Positions 8,720 through 15,844 of a DNA stretch of 37,231 nucleotides are shown piece by piece. This DNA is from a virus, in the IMG/VR virus record IMGVR_UViG_3300030329_002105, positions 1 to 37,231 of that record; one strand, 5' to 3'. The stretch's first letter is position 1. Every line of letters starts with the position of its first letter. Under the pieces are notes generated by a model. The model ran no database searches. It worked only from the letters and a program-made list of their open reading frames with translations, and had not been told where the DNA came from. Made by a program: the position numbers and the translations under genes.

Positions 8720-11101
8720 CTATCTTCTAATTGATCTCGTAGTTAAGTATCCTTCCCACTCACTTGCCAAATACCAAGATGGGAAATAACTATCATTGAT
8801 TAATTTAATATTGACCCCTGTGTTTTTACCTAGAACTGGAAACCGAAATGTTCCATTATCCAACGGCACTTGTCCTATTACATTCTGGTTTGAGCCAATA
8901 ACCTTCCCTGTAAATGGATAGTTAAACGTATCTCCGTTTATGATGGATACAATTGCCCTGAAGTAACCAGATTCGTTAAACTCTACAGACCAAGTTCTAA
9001 GTTGTAGTCGAGCATTAATAACAAGTGCCTGTGCTTTTCCTTGTCTGTTACTCTCCTTTACATTTTGTTTGCTGTAGACATATTCAGAAGAAAATAATTC
9101 TCCAAATACAAAAGGCGTTAAGGTTGTATCTCCAATTAATTTAAGGGTAGTGCCTGTACAAGATGAAATAGTAATATCTTCACCAGGAGTTTGATTACCA
9201 AATCTTTTAACAGCTTTGTGTGTTGAGCTAGTATTAACTGTATATGGCAAAGTATATGTTGTTAGGTTTGTTCCAGAGTCGTAACTTTCACCAGTTAATT
9301 TTGTTTCGTCAACCTTCCTATCTAGATAAACATTAAAGTTCATTCCAGGTTCTCTATAATCAGGTGAAACATTCATCTTCTCTAAATAAACACCGTCTGA
9401 TCTTTGCAATACAAAAAATAATTCATTTTCAATAAAGTCAATGTTTAAAACTTTTACGTTATTACCAAAACTCCACTTTGACCATGCACTCTGGAGTTTA
9501 TTACTCCCATCCCAAAAGAATTGGTAAATGTAAACTATGTTTCTACTATTTGCATCATTGGTAATTGCACACAATATGTTTTCATTTGTACTGCCGGCAA
9601 ACTTATATAAGCCTTGCGGTATATATGTAGGTATGTGTGCAGTCACATCAATAGCATCTGGTTCTCCTGTCTCTACTTGGTCAAATAATTCTCGTATACC
9701 AGTAGATGTCGCTTTGTCATTTGCAAAGTAAACACTCTTACCAATTAGAATCGGTTTGGCTATTTTAGAATTCTCAAACTTCGTAGTAGGATTTGCGGAT
9801 ACAGTTTCAATAGAAAGAACATCCCCACCTTTAAGAATATATTGTGTTGTTTCTGAAAATAATAAAACAGAATCTTGATAAGGTATTCCGAAGTTTAGTG
9901 TTTCCACAGATGTTTGACTTACCGCAGCATCAATAACATCACTATCTAAAATGGTTGTTACAGTTGACGGAAAGAAGTCGAAAAAATCTGAAACTTTACT
10001 TAATACATAATTCTCCCCATGCAACATTCCAAGTCTGTTTTTATGGAAAAATATATCTCGTATTTTTGAACCTATAAAACTTGGGTCTGGTGCGGTGTCT
10101 TCATCACCAACCGTTCTTTCACCCCACGTTGCTTTCTTGAAAGTAAAGTTTCCGTTTGATTCTCTAACAAGAATATGGGGCATTGTGGAGGCATCAAGCC
10201 CAACCTTAATTCCAGACTTAACAGTTTCAACCCAATTACCCTCAGAAAAATTAGTTGATCCACTTGGTTCAAACTTTACATAGTAGTTGTCAAATCCAGT
10301 TGTATCATCTCCCTTTACCTCTAGAGTGTATCCTGTCGGTGCAACTACAGGAAGGTCAGAAAAGTTTTGAGTTGATTTTGTAAATGCAAATAGGGCTGAA
10401 CCTGATTGTGAATCTTCAACTCTTAACTCAAAGTCAGTACCATCATTCTTCTTTATGTGAATAACAGAACCACCGATAGCTACTGTATATCCCGATAGGT
10501 TGCTATTAAGGTCGGTTACAAGGTCTGATGCTATTGAGTTTGTTTTAATATCATCAGCGTTTGATGAAGAAGAGTTGTCATTAGTTGTTTTACTTGCAAC
10601 GAGACTACCATCTACATATATTTTATAATCAGAAGAATAATTCCCCTGTTTTACAAAAACCAAACCCTCACCAGTTTGCGTTGAACTTAGTGTAGAGTCC
10701 ATTGCTACGATTTTTTCTCTATTTACTATAAAAGTGTGATCTGCAATTGTTGTTTGTCTAAAGGAAGTTTCAGGGTTGGTTGCACCTAAATAAGAAACAC
10801 CGTCTGGAAAGGAGACCGTCTTTGGTGTGCCATCTATATCATAAACGTCAATATCGTTATTTTTTATAAGCACAACATATTGTTCATTCTCATCTCTATT
10901 AATTGTGTGTATTGTGGCTGCACCTAAAGTTCCACTTTGTATTAATGCAACGTGATCTGTAGAAGGTCTCCTTCCCAACCCATTAACTACAGAAGAAATA
11001 CAATTTAATTGTTCCTGTGCCTGTGAAGGTAATCGAAGAGCTTCAGGTTGTTGTGAGACACCACCAACCATACTAGGCATTGTTTTGCTGACAAGAGGCA
11101 T
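8720..11101 (-). CDS. tail tubular protein B (T7 gp12-like nozzle), 793 aa
   Basis: The length equals T7 gp12 (794 aa). The start PLVSKTMPSMVGGVSQQPEALRL is the conserved opening of gp12 homologues. The body is beta-rich with many Ser, Thr, Gly and Asp residues. Conserved blocks include FHKNRLGMLHGENYVLSKVSDFFDF and the C-terminal SEWEGYLTTRSIRR. The protein forms the hexameric nozzle at the tip of the short tail, where the fibres attach. The start ATG overlaps the stop of the gp11-like gene (TAATG at 11099-11103) and has AAGGAG upstream. Identification is secure. Confidence 0.95.
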   Translation of the reverse strand: MPLVSKTMPSMVGGVSQQPEALRLPSQAQEQLNCISSVVNGLGRRPSTDHVALIQSGTLGAATIHTINRDENEQYVVLIKNNDIDVYDIDGTPKTVSFPDGVSYLGATNPETSFRQTTIADHTFIVNREKIVAMDSTLSSTQTGEGLVFVKQGNYSSDYKIYVDGSLVASKTTNDNSSSSNADDIKTNSIASDLVTDLNSNLSGYTVAIGGSVIHIKKNDGTDFELRVEDSQSGSALFAFTKSTQNFSDLPVVAPTGYTLEVKGDDTTGFDNYYVKFEPSGSTNFSEGNWVETVKSGIKVGLDASTMPHILVRESNGNFTFKKATWGERTVGDEDTAPDPSFIGSKIRDIFFHKNRLGMLHGENYVLSKVSDFFDFFPSTVTTILDSDVIDAAVSQTSVETLNFGIPYQDSVLLFSETTQYILKGGDVLSIETVSANPTTKFENSKIAKPILIGKSVYFANDKATSTGIRELFDQVETGEPDAIDVTAHIPTYIPQGLYKFAGSTNENILCAITNDANSRNIVYIYQFFWDGSNKLQSAWSKWSFGNNVKVLNIDFIENELFFVLQRSDGVYLEKMNVSPDYREPGMNFNVYLDRKVDETKLTGESYDSGTNLTTYTLPYTVNTSSTHKAVKRFGNQTPGEDITISSCTGTTLKLIGDTTLTPFVFGELFSSEYVYSKQNVKESNRQGKAQALVINARLQLRTWSVEFNESGYFRAIVSIINGDTFNYPFTGKVIGSNQNVIGQVPLDNGTFRFPVLGKNTGVNIKLINDSYFPSWYLASEWEGYLTTRSIRR

Positions 11102-11697
11102 TATATACTCCTTGAGATAATCCTGATTGAATCTAAGTTATCAAATACATTTGAGTCTGTATTTTCTCCTTCCGATTCTTTCAAATCTATTAACGCTTCG
11201 TATTCATCTTGGTTTTGAAACTTATGTAATTCACTAGCCCCTAAAATTCTATCTTGAAAAATTCTGGCAGAACGAATGGTTACATACTTTTTGAAAACTT
11301 CTGGAAGTTCATCCCAAGAAAGGAATACAGTAAGTGCTGCTTCTAGGTTTGTTGAAAATGTAAAACTCTGTTTTTTTATGTCATAAAGTTTTAACCCACG
11401 TTGTACAGCATTAATTTCTGGATACTTTGTTGTACTAATCTTTACTCCCAAAGTGTTGTTTGGTAGTGGTAGTTCATTATCTATGTTGAGTGATAGAACG
11501 TATTCTTTTTCTACATTAAAACTCCACCCCCGAAGTTGTGTATGTCTACTTACTTCATGTAAAAGATTTTGTGCCTTTACCGCATCTACCAATCCAGCAT
11601 TATTTAGTGTATTTACAGGGGCTTCTCCAACACAGTCTAATAAAATATTTACGGCTTCTAATTCTGATAATAAAGTTGGTGTGTTTGGACTAGCCAT
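11101..11697 (-). CDS. tail tubular protein A (T7 gp11-like gatekeeper), 198 aa
   Basis: The length matches T7 gp11 (196 aa). Family features are the opening LLSELEAVNILLDCVGEAPVNTL and the block HEVSRHTQLRGWSFNVEKEYVL. The protein forms the ring between portal and nozzle. It is the first gene after the capsid terminator, so it may be read by run-through, as in T7 where transcription past T-phi supplies genes 11 and 12. The start ATG at 11697 is preceded by GAGGAAAAA on the transcribed strand. Identification is secure. Confidence 0.95.
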   Translation of the reverse strand: MASPNTPTLLSELEAVNILLDCVGEAPVNTLNNAGLVDAVKAQNLLHEVSRHTQLRGWSFNVEKEYVLSLNIDNELPLPNNTLGVKISTTKYPEINAVQRGLKLYDIKKQSFTFSTNLEAALTVFLSWDELPEVFKKYVTIRSARIFQDRILGASELHKFQNQDEYEALIDLKESEGENTDSNVFDNLDSIRIISRSI

Positions 11698-11707
11698 TTT
11701 TTCCTCA

Positions 11708-11742
11708 CAAAAAAGGGGAGCAACCCCGAAAGGCTACTCCCC
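11708..11742 (-). terminator. rho-independent terminator after the capsid gene
   Basis: Read on the minus strand: stem GGGGAGTAGCC, a six-base loop, stem GGTTGCTCCCC, then seven T. The stem is 11 bp with two G-T pairs. It lies directly after the major capsid gene, the position of T-phi in T7. Its sequence resembles those at 19685 and 23748. Confidence 0.9.
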
Positions 11743-11764
11743 TAGTGTTTAAAATTTAGAAATC

Positions 11765-12709
11765 TTATTTAGAGATTTCGATTGCTGATTCTGGCCTTAG
11801 AATCCCATGACCCATTGCATATTTACCAAGCATCAATGTACCCTGTCTTCGGATGTCATATTCCATTTCCATCTTGAGGTCTCGTAATTTAACCGTACCT
11901 ACACAAGATGGGTGAAACACAGCACCAACAACATCAGAGAATGTTCCACTATAAGTGTTATTCTCTCCTGTGTTTCCAGAGATAACAGATTGAGGAACAT
12001 TATTAGATTTGAAGATTGTGATACCAGCTACTTCCATAACTTTACCCTTGGAGTAACTACCAGCACCATCCCAATCTTTGTTAATAACGTCTGTGGTAGA
12101 AGCCAAGAGATAATAGTTCTTTGGTCTTAACACACAGTATCGCTCTGTTTCTGGTACATCTTTCTCATCCAGAGTTTGAGCTGCAGTAAACAATGAGGAT
12201 GCTAGAGTAGCACCTGAAGTATCATTGCCGGCATCGGTTATGGTTGTTCCACCAAAACCATCTGGACTAGAAAAGTTAGAGCTTGCTCGTGCAGCAAGTA
12301 TGATTGTTTGTAAAACATTCTTATCATATCGGAGAGCCAGAGCTTCACCCAATTGTTTAGAATATTCTGAACGAACATCATAGTGATTCATTGCCTCATC
12401 CAACTCGTGAATGAAGGCATCGGAAATCAACATCTCATCAATGTTAATAACCTTCTCTTGATGCTTAATTGCGTTAGCACCTATCAACTCTGAACCAGCA
12501 GTATGATAGTCAGCGGCAGCTTTCCACATCACAGGAAATTGTGCAGACTTACCTGAAGTAATTGTTCTATTCATGGTTAAGCCTTGCATAATATTTGTCT
12601 CGTTAAAGGCAGTTAACACCTCACCAGCAAAAACTTTAAGAAATAACTCCTTAACATTTGTACCTGAAGCATTAACTAGACCTATACGAGAAGGTGTTGC
12701 ATTAGCCAT
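11765..12709 (-). CDS. major capsid protein (T7 gp10-like), 314 aa
   Basis: Major head protein of the T7 group (T7 gp10A is 345 aa), of the HK97 fold. Typical features are LFLKVFAGEVLTAFNETN near the N-terminus, TSGKSAQFPVMWKAAADYHTAG, and the C-terminal block containing VGTVKLRDLKMEMEYD and QGTLMLGKYAMGHG. The start ATG at 12709 (ANATPSRIGL) has GAGGA upstream. It lies between the scaffold gene and a strong terminator, as in T7. I see no slippery site producing a 10B-like extension: the stop is soon followed by the terminator hairpin. Secure identification. Confidence 0.96.
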   Translation of the reverse strand: MANATPSRIGLVNASGTNVKELFLKVFAGEVLTAFNETNIMQGLTMNRTITSGKSAQFPVMWKAAADYHTAGSELIGANAIKHQEKVINIDEMLISDAFIHELDEAMNHYDVRSEYSKQLGEALALRYDKNVLQTIILAARASSNFSSPDGFGGTTITDAGNDTSGATLASSLFTAAQTLDEKDVPETERYCVLRPKNYYLLASTTDVINKDWDGAGSYSKGKVMEVAGITIFKSNNVPQSVISGNTGENNTYSGTFSDVVGAVFHPSCVGTVKLRDLKMEMEYDIRRQGTLMLGKYAMGHGILRPESAIEISK

Positions 12710-12823
12710 TTTGTCCTCGTTAGTTAGTTTGTAATAGAAAAAAATCTTCCGTCACAAAGTTACTCGTCACTAGATTATCTTCCGCAGAAGGTCGAGGATT
12801 TTTACTTTTTATGGAAGGGGTGT
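12710..12823 (-). promoter_or_regulatory. capsid leader, possible degenerate phage promoter
   Basis: This 114-base spacer before the capsid gene has no reading frame of note. On the minus strand the stretch TTCTATTA is followed by AACTAACTAACGAGG. The first eight bases match the promoter motif found at 25770 and 34097, but the GTTGCACT centre is missing. In T7 a strong promoter lies here. This is weak evidence, listed only because the spacer needs an account. Confidence 0.2.
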
Positions 12824-13546
12824 CTAGATCACAGATGACCTCGACAACTTCGTATAAACCTCTTGCCTGTAGGCTGGGTCTGTTTTATATTTTTTGCTAC
12901 TCATTGCTTCTATAATTTGGGCAGTTGATTCAAACTTACCACCAGTAGCTGGAACTGTTTCTCCTTTAATTAATTTTGGGTCAATGCCAGTTGCTTTTGA
13001 GTAGCGGTCTTGGAGTGTGTGAACATTCATTTTAATTGCATCCACATTTCCACTATCGTTGATATTGTTGTAGGCTTGCTTTTCTTCTGGTGTAAAGTTG
13101 TTGGCCGCCCATTGAACCATTTGATTGTAGGTTTCAATTCCACCAACTGAATCATAAACTGATTTTAAATTATCTATTTCACTCCTTGATTGTGCCTTCA
13201 CACCACCAATATATGAATTAACAACTTCTTCAGGGTAACCAGCATCAGCTAGTTCTTTGTAGGATTGTTGACTTAAAGCTCCTTCCCTTCGATATTCTTC
13301 GGAGTATTTTTCCATATCAACACCACCAACTTTCCAACCAGAATTCTCTTCTTGAGTTTCATTAGAAGGTTCTATTTTATCTGGTGCTTGTGTTGATCCT
13401 AATTTTGATTCCAGTTCACTATAGGATTTAACAAAGTCATCTACGGTATTAAATTTTTCAGGTAACCATTCAGGTCTTTCAGATACATCAGGAATTTGAT
13501 CCTGTGCTTCTGATTCGCTATTAAATGTTTCTACTTGTTCAACCAC
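12824..13546 (-). CDS. scaffolding protein (T7 gp9-like), 240 aa
   Basis: Acidic N-terminus with many Glu and Asp, then ERPEWLPEKFNTVDDFVKSYSELESKLG, the signature of scaffold/capsid assembly proteins of T7-like phages. It lies between portal and capsid genes, as in T7 (gp9, 307 aa). The start is GTG at 13546; no in-frame ATG exists before the upstream stop, and GAGGA lies at proper distance. The gene begins eight bases after the stop of a 47-codon frame that bridges it to the portal gene. The basic C-terminus (YRQEVYTKLSRSSVI) fits the capsid-binding helix of scaffolds. Secure by context. Confidence 0.92.
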   Translation of the reverse strand: MVEQVETFNSESEAQDQIPDVSERPEWLPEKFNTVDDFVKSYSELESKLGSTQAPDKIEPSNETQEENSGWKVGGVDMEKYSEEYRREGALSQQSYKELADAGYPEEVVNSYIGGVKAQSRSEIDNLKSVYDSVGGIETYNQMVQWAANNFTPEEKQAYNNINDSGNVDAIKMNVHTLQDRYSKATGIDPKLIKGETVPATGGKFESTAQIIEAMSSKKYKTDPAYRQEVYTKLSRSSVI

Positions 13547-13553
13547 AATTTCC

Positions 13554-13697
13554 TCATCTATAAGTTATTTTTGTTCCACTTGGTAAAGTAATCTCTTTAA
13601 AATTTGCACCATTATCTTTATCCGATTTCGGGGCTGGTGGAGATTCCTTCGGCTTCTGCTTGTCTGCCGGCTTCTCTTTCTTGTTTAATGTTTTCAT
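13554..13697 (-). CDS. small 47-aa ORF overlapping portal C-terminus
   Basis: This frame begins with ATG at 13697 inside the portal gene, in the +1 frame relative to it, with AGGAAAGGGA four bases upstream. It continues past the portal stop and ends eight bases before the scaffold start. The product is basic and proline-rich at first (KEKPADKQKPKESPPAPK) and then resembles a folded tail (NGANFKEITLPSGTKITYR). It fills the portal-scaffold gap exactly, which supports a real gene. An alternative is a C-terminal extension of the portal by frameshift, but the ribosome site makes an independent start simpler. No homologue recognised. Confidence 0.55.
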   Translation of the reverse strand: MKTLNKKEKPADKQKPKESPPAPKSDKDNGANFKEITLPSGTKITYR

Positions 13698-15264
13698 TAA
13701 TTCCCTTTCCTACTTCGCCAGCAACACTAGGTGCTACCGATTGCATTAGTTGTTGTTGTTGTGCTTGCTGTGCTTCCATTGCCATAGTTTCTTCATCTTT
13801 AATTAGACCTTCAGTATCTATAGCATCGGCTGTGGCAAGGCGTTTAATAACATCCTGTACATTTATATATCGTTCAATTGTTTGCGGCCCAAGTGTTTGG
13901 GCAATCGTTCCAATGAATGAAACCAATTTATTTCTATCATGTCCTCTGCTTAAAGCTTCGAGTCCAGTTACTATTGCCGGCCTTACCGAATCTTTTGGTA
14001 GTTGTGGCACTTTACCAGCTTTAGCTAATTGGGACATACGCACCCTTAGATATGGTAATTGAAATTCTCTAGATAGAATTGAGTAGAAACCACCCAATGC
14101 TTGTTCTAGTTCTTGTGCCATAAATCGGATTTCTTCGGCAGTAACCCTTTCAGCCTGTCGCTGAACTGATTGGTTTAAAAGAAAGTTTGAAGCTAATCGT
14201 TGTTCAATTTTATTAATTTGTTCTTGAACTACCCTAAAGTCATTAAACTTATTTAATTGTAGAACACCAACATCATCCACAGCACCTTCTCTTATTGCAC
14301 CATTTGGTGAATCTGCAATTGTTCTTACTCTAGTAGTACCGTTTGGTTTAACTAAGAATAAAACTTTAGAGGCTGCAGCCGATCCCTCAACAAGTGCTTG
14401 GGTCAATGATTCAAGAGATTTTAAGTCACCTATATATTCCTCTACAAATCCTCTACCGTAGTCCTGTCCATCCACTCTGTTATTTCTTAGAGCCAACCAA
14501 GGTAAAAGTTCATCAGGATATTCTCCTTCTGAACCTGGAACTAAAATATCATTTGCTTCTTGATGTATTGTCCACTTGTTATAATCATCTGGGTCTCTTT
14601 TCATCCATGTGTAAAGCTCAATGTCTTTATCTTTTTCTTCAGATCGTTGTGCTGTTATTACTTGTTCTCTTATTTCAACTGGCAGAACCAGAGGGTGTAC
14701 TTCTTCCTTTGTTATAATTTCCAGAGGTTTTCCCATAGGGTCTCTCTTCACAACGTATTTATCTAAGTGAAAAACTCTGATACCCTCATCCTTATCAATT
14801 TGAATTAAAACATTACCAGTAATTAGTAGATGTTTAAGTGCCTCAAAAAGAGGAACTCTATCACCAGAAACTTCTATCTCTCCAACAATAACGCTTTCTA
14901 GTTTTCCTAAAACTTTTTCTATTTCAGATTGTACTGATTCTTCTGCTTGTGATTGTTGTTGGAGTTGGTAATTGTTCACAGCTAACCGAAAGAAAGGTGC
15001 ATTAGGTGGTAGGGCAACCATTAATATTTTAGATGCTAAGTTATTAACTCCCCTTGCACCCACACCTTGAAATGGAGTAGGTAAGGAAGTATGAATAGTT
15101 GCCCCCTCTTCAACCATAAGGTAGGGAAGTGTTAGCTTTGCAGCTTCTCTTGCTCTCCTTAAATATGGTTCTCTGTATTCCTCACATTTTTCGTATCGTT
15201 GTTTTGCTGTAATTGATAAGGAGTCCTCTAACTTACTATCAATATAAACTCCTGTTTGTTCCAT
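13618..15264 (-). CDS. portal protein / head-tail connector (T7 gp8-like), 548 aa
   Basis: Portal of the T7 type (T7 gp8 is 536 aa); a dodecamer at the packaging vertex. Recognisable blocks are AKQRYEKCEEYREPYLRRAREAAKLTLPYL at the N-terminus, TPFQGVGARGVNNLASKILMVALPPNAPFFRL, YGRGFVEEYIGDLKSLESLTQALVEGSAAASKV and AERVTAEEIRFMAQELEQALGG. The last 60 residues are Gln- and Glu-rich. The start ATG at 15264 follows a GAGGAATA ribosome site. The gene lies eleven bases after a small proline-rich virion-type gene. Secure identification. Confidence 0.96.
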   Translation of the reverse strand: MEQTGVYIDSKLEDSLSITAKQRYEKCEEYREPYLRRAREAAKLTLPYLMVEEGATIHTSLPTPFQGVGARGVNNLASKILMVALPPNAPFFRLAVNNYQLQQQSQAEESVQSEIEKVLGKLESVIVGEIEVSGDRVPLFEALKHLLITGNVLIQIDKDEGIRVFHLDKYVVKRDPMGKPLEIITKEEVHPLVLPVEIREQVITAQRSEEKDKDIELYTWMKRDPDDYNKWTIHQEANDILVPGSEGEYPDELLPWLALRNNRVDGQDYGRGFVEEYIGDLKSLESLTQALVEGSAAASKVLFLVKPNGTTRVRTIADSPNGAIREGAVDDVGVLQLNKFNDFRVVQEQINKIEQRLASNFLLNQSVQRQAERVTAEEIRFMAQELEQALGGFYSILSREFQLPYLRVRMSQLAKAGKVPQLPKDSVRPAIVTGLEALSRGHDRNKLVSFIGTIAQTLGPQTIERYINVQDVIKRLATADAIDTEGLIKDEETMAMEAQQAQQQQLMQSVAPSVAGEVGKGINENIKQEREAGRQAEAEGISTSPEIG

Positions 15265-15274
15265 ATATTATTCC

Positions 15275-15511
15275 TCATACTGGTATGTTTAGTCCTTGTG
15301 CTGAATCATCACCTATACCCAAGGGAATTCTTAGAGACCTTGTTCCCTGTGCCTTAAACCTTCTCTTTTCGCTTTCACTAGAACCGATAGCACCGATAAC
15401 ATCGTCCTGTAGCTTTGGAGCTTGGGCAGTTTGTTCTGGTGCTGGTGGTGCTGGAACTGGTTCAGGTAATTCGGCTGGGGGTGGTGGACTTGGTACACTT
15501 CCTCCGCACAT
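15275..15511 (-). CDS. small proline-rich MCGG protein, 78 aa
   Basis: The frame is open further upstream, but ATG at 15511 has the best ribosome site in the region (GGAGG, seven bases upstream). The protein starts MCGGSVPSPPPPAELPEPVP, is very rich in Pro and Ala for 35 residues, then carries a basic segment (SESEKRRFKAQGTRSLRIPLG). Small MCGG-type proline-rich proteins just before the portal gene are common in marine T7-like phages. Their role is unknown; a structural or head-assembly role is only suggested by position. The Cys at residue 2 is notable, but no lipobox is present. Confidence 0.8.
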   Translation of the reverse strand: MCGGSVPSPPPPAELPEPVPAPPAPEQTAQAPKLQDDVIGAIGSSESEKRRFKAQGTRSLRIPLGIGDDSAQGLNIPV

Positions 15512-15513
15512 AT

Positions 15514-15699
15514 TTAATCCTCCATGTTTCGTAATTCTTGTTCTTTTAATTTTTGTTTTAGAAAGCGTACAACGCTGGTTTGTCCACCTTTGTACCAAAC
15601 TTCCTCAATTTCCAATTCTAAATCCGCAGATTTTTCGGGAAAAAGCTCATCGAGTTTTTCGACAAGAACCCTGTCAACTGGAACAAAATCATCATACAT
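15514..15699 (-). CDS. small hypothetical protein at head of structural operon, 61 aa
   Basis: An acidic 61-aa protein (MYDDFVPVDRVLVEKLDELF start, ending KQKLKEQELRNMED), probably helical. It ends two bases before the next start and begins a few bases after the candidate phage promoter at 15708-15732, so it would be the first gene of the virion transcript. AAGGG about nine bases upstream of ATG 15699 may serve as ribosome site. The position is that of T7 genes 6.5-7.3, several of which are small virion or accessory proteins. No family recognised. Tight packing and the promoter support it being real. Confidence 0.7.
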   Translation of the reverse strand: MYDDFVPVDRVLVEKLDELFPEKSADLELEIEEVWYKGGQTSVVRFLKQKLKEQELRNMED

Positions 15700-15707
15700 A
15701 GTGTTAG

Positions 15708-15732
15708 CCCTTCTATAAGTGCAACTTAATAG
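15708..15732 (-). promoter_or_regulatory. candidate phage RNA polymerase promoter, copy 3 (variant)
   Basis: On the minus strand, CTATTAAGTTGCAC followed by TTATAGAAGGG. It shares the CTATTA-RGTTGCACT block with the two identical copies at 25770 and 34097 and ends in the same GGG, with one extra base between. It stands immediately before the first gene of the structural module, where T7 has late promoters. The layout (about 20 bases, A/T-rich near the end, GGG start) is that of T7-type promoters. Confidence 0.6.
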
Positions 15733-15767
15733 GGGATTTAAGAGAAAGCCACCCTCTCAAATCCCCT
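15731..15767 (-). repeat. 14-bp inverted repeat between reductase and virion genes
   Basis: Arms AGGGGATTTGAGAG and CTCTTAAATCCCCT on the minus strand, nine-base loop, with one G-T pair. It abuts the candidate promoter and lacks a T-run, so it is not a standard terminator. It could stop or process the upstream transcript, or protect the 3' end of the reductase message. Confidence 0.7.
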
Positions 15768-15844
15768 GTGTTGCCCGATTATTTTTGAATATGGTAGTAT
15801 TCGTTAGGTTGTATTAATGTACTGGTGGGCTTCTCACGAGGCCA

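Noticed and set aside
13613-13620. programmed frameshift extending the portal protein
   Set aside because: No clear slippery heptamer seen, and an ATG with ribosome site explains the second frame; kept only as an alternative.
15213-15701. 162-codon plus-strand frame opposite the small proline-rich gene
   Set aside because: The Gly/Ala-rich part is the mirror of the proline run. No ribosome site, wrong strand.
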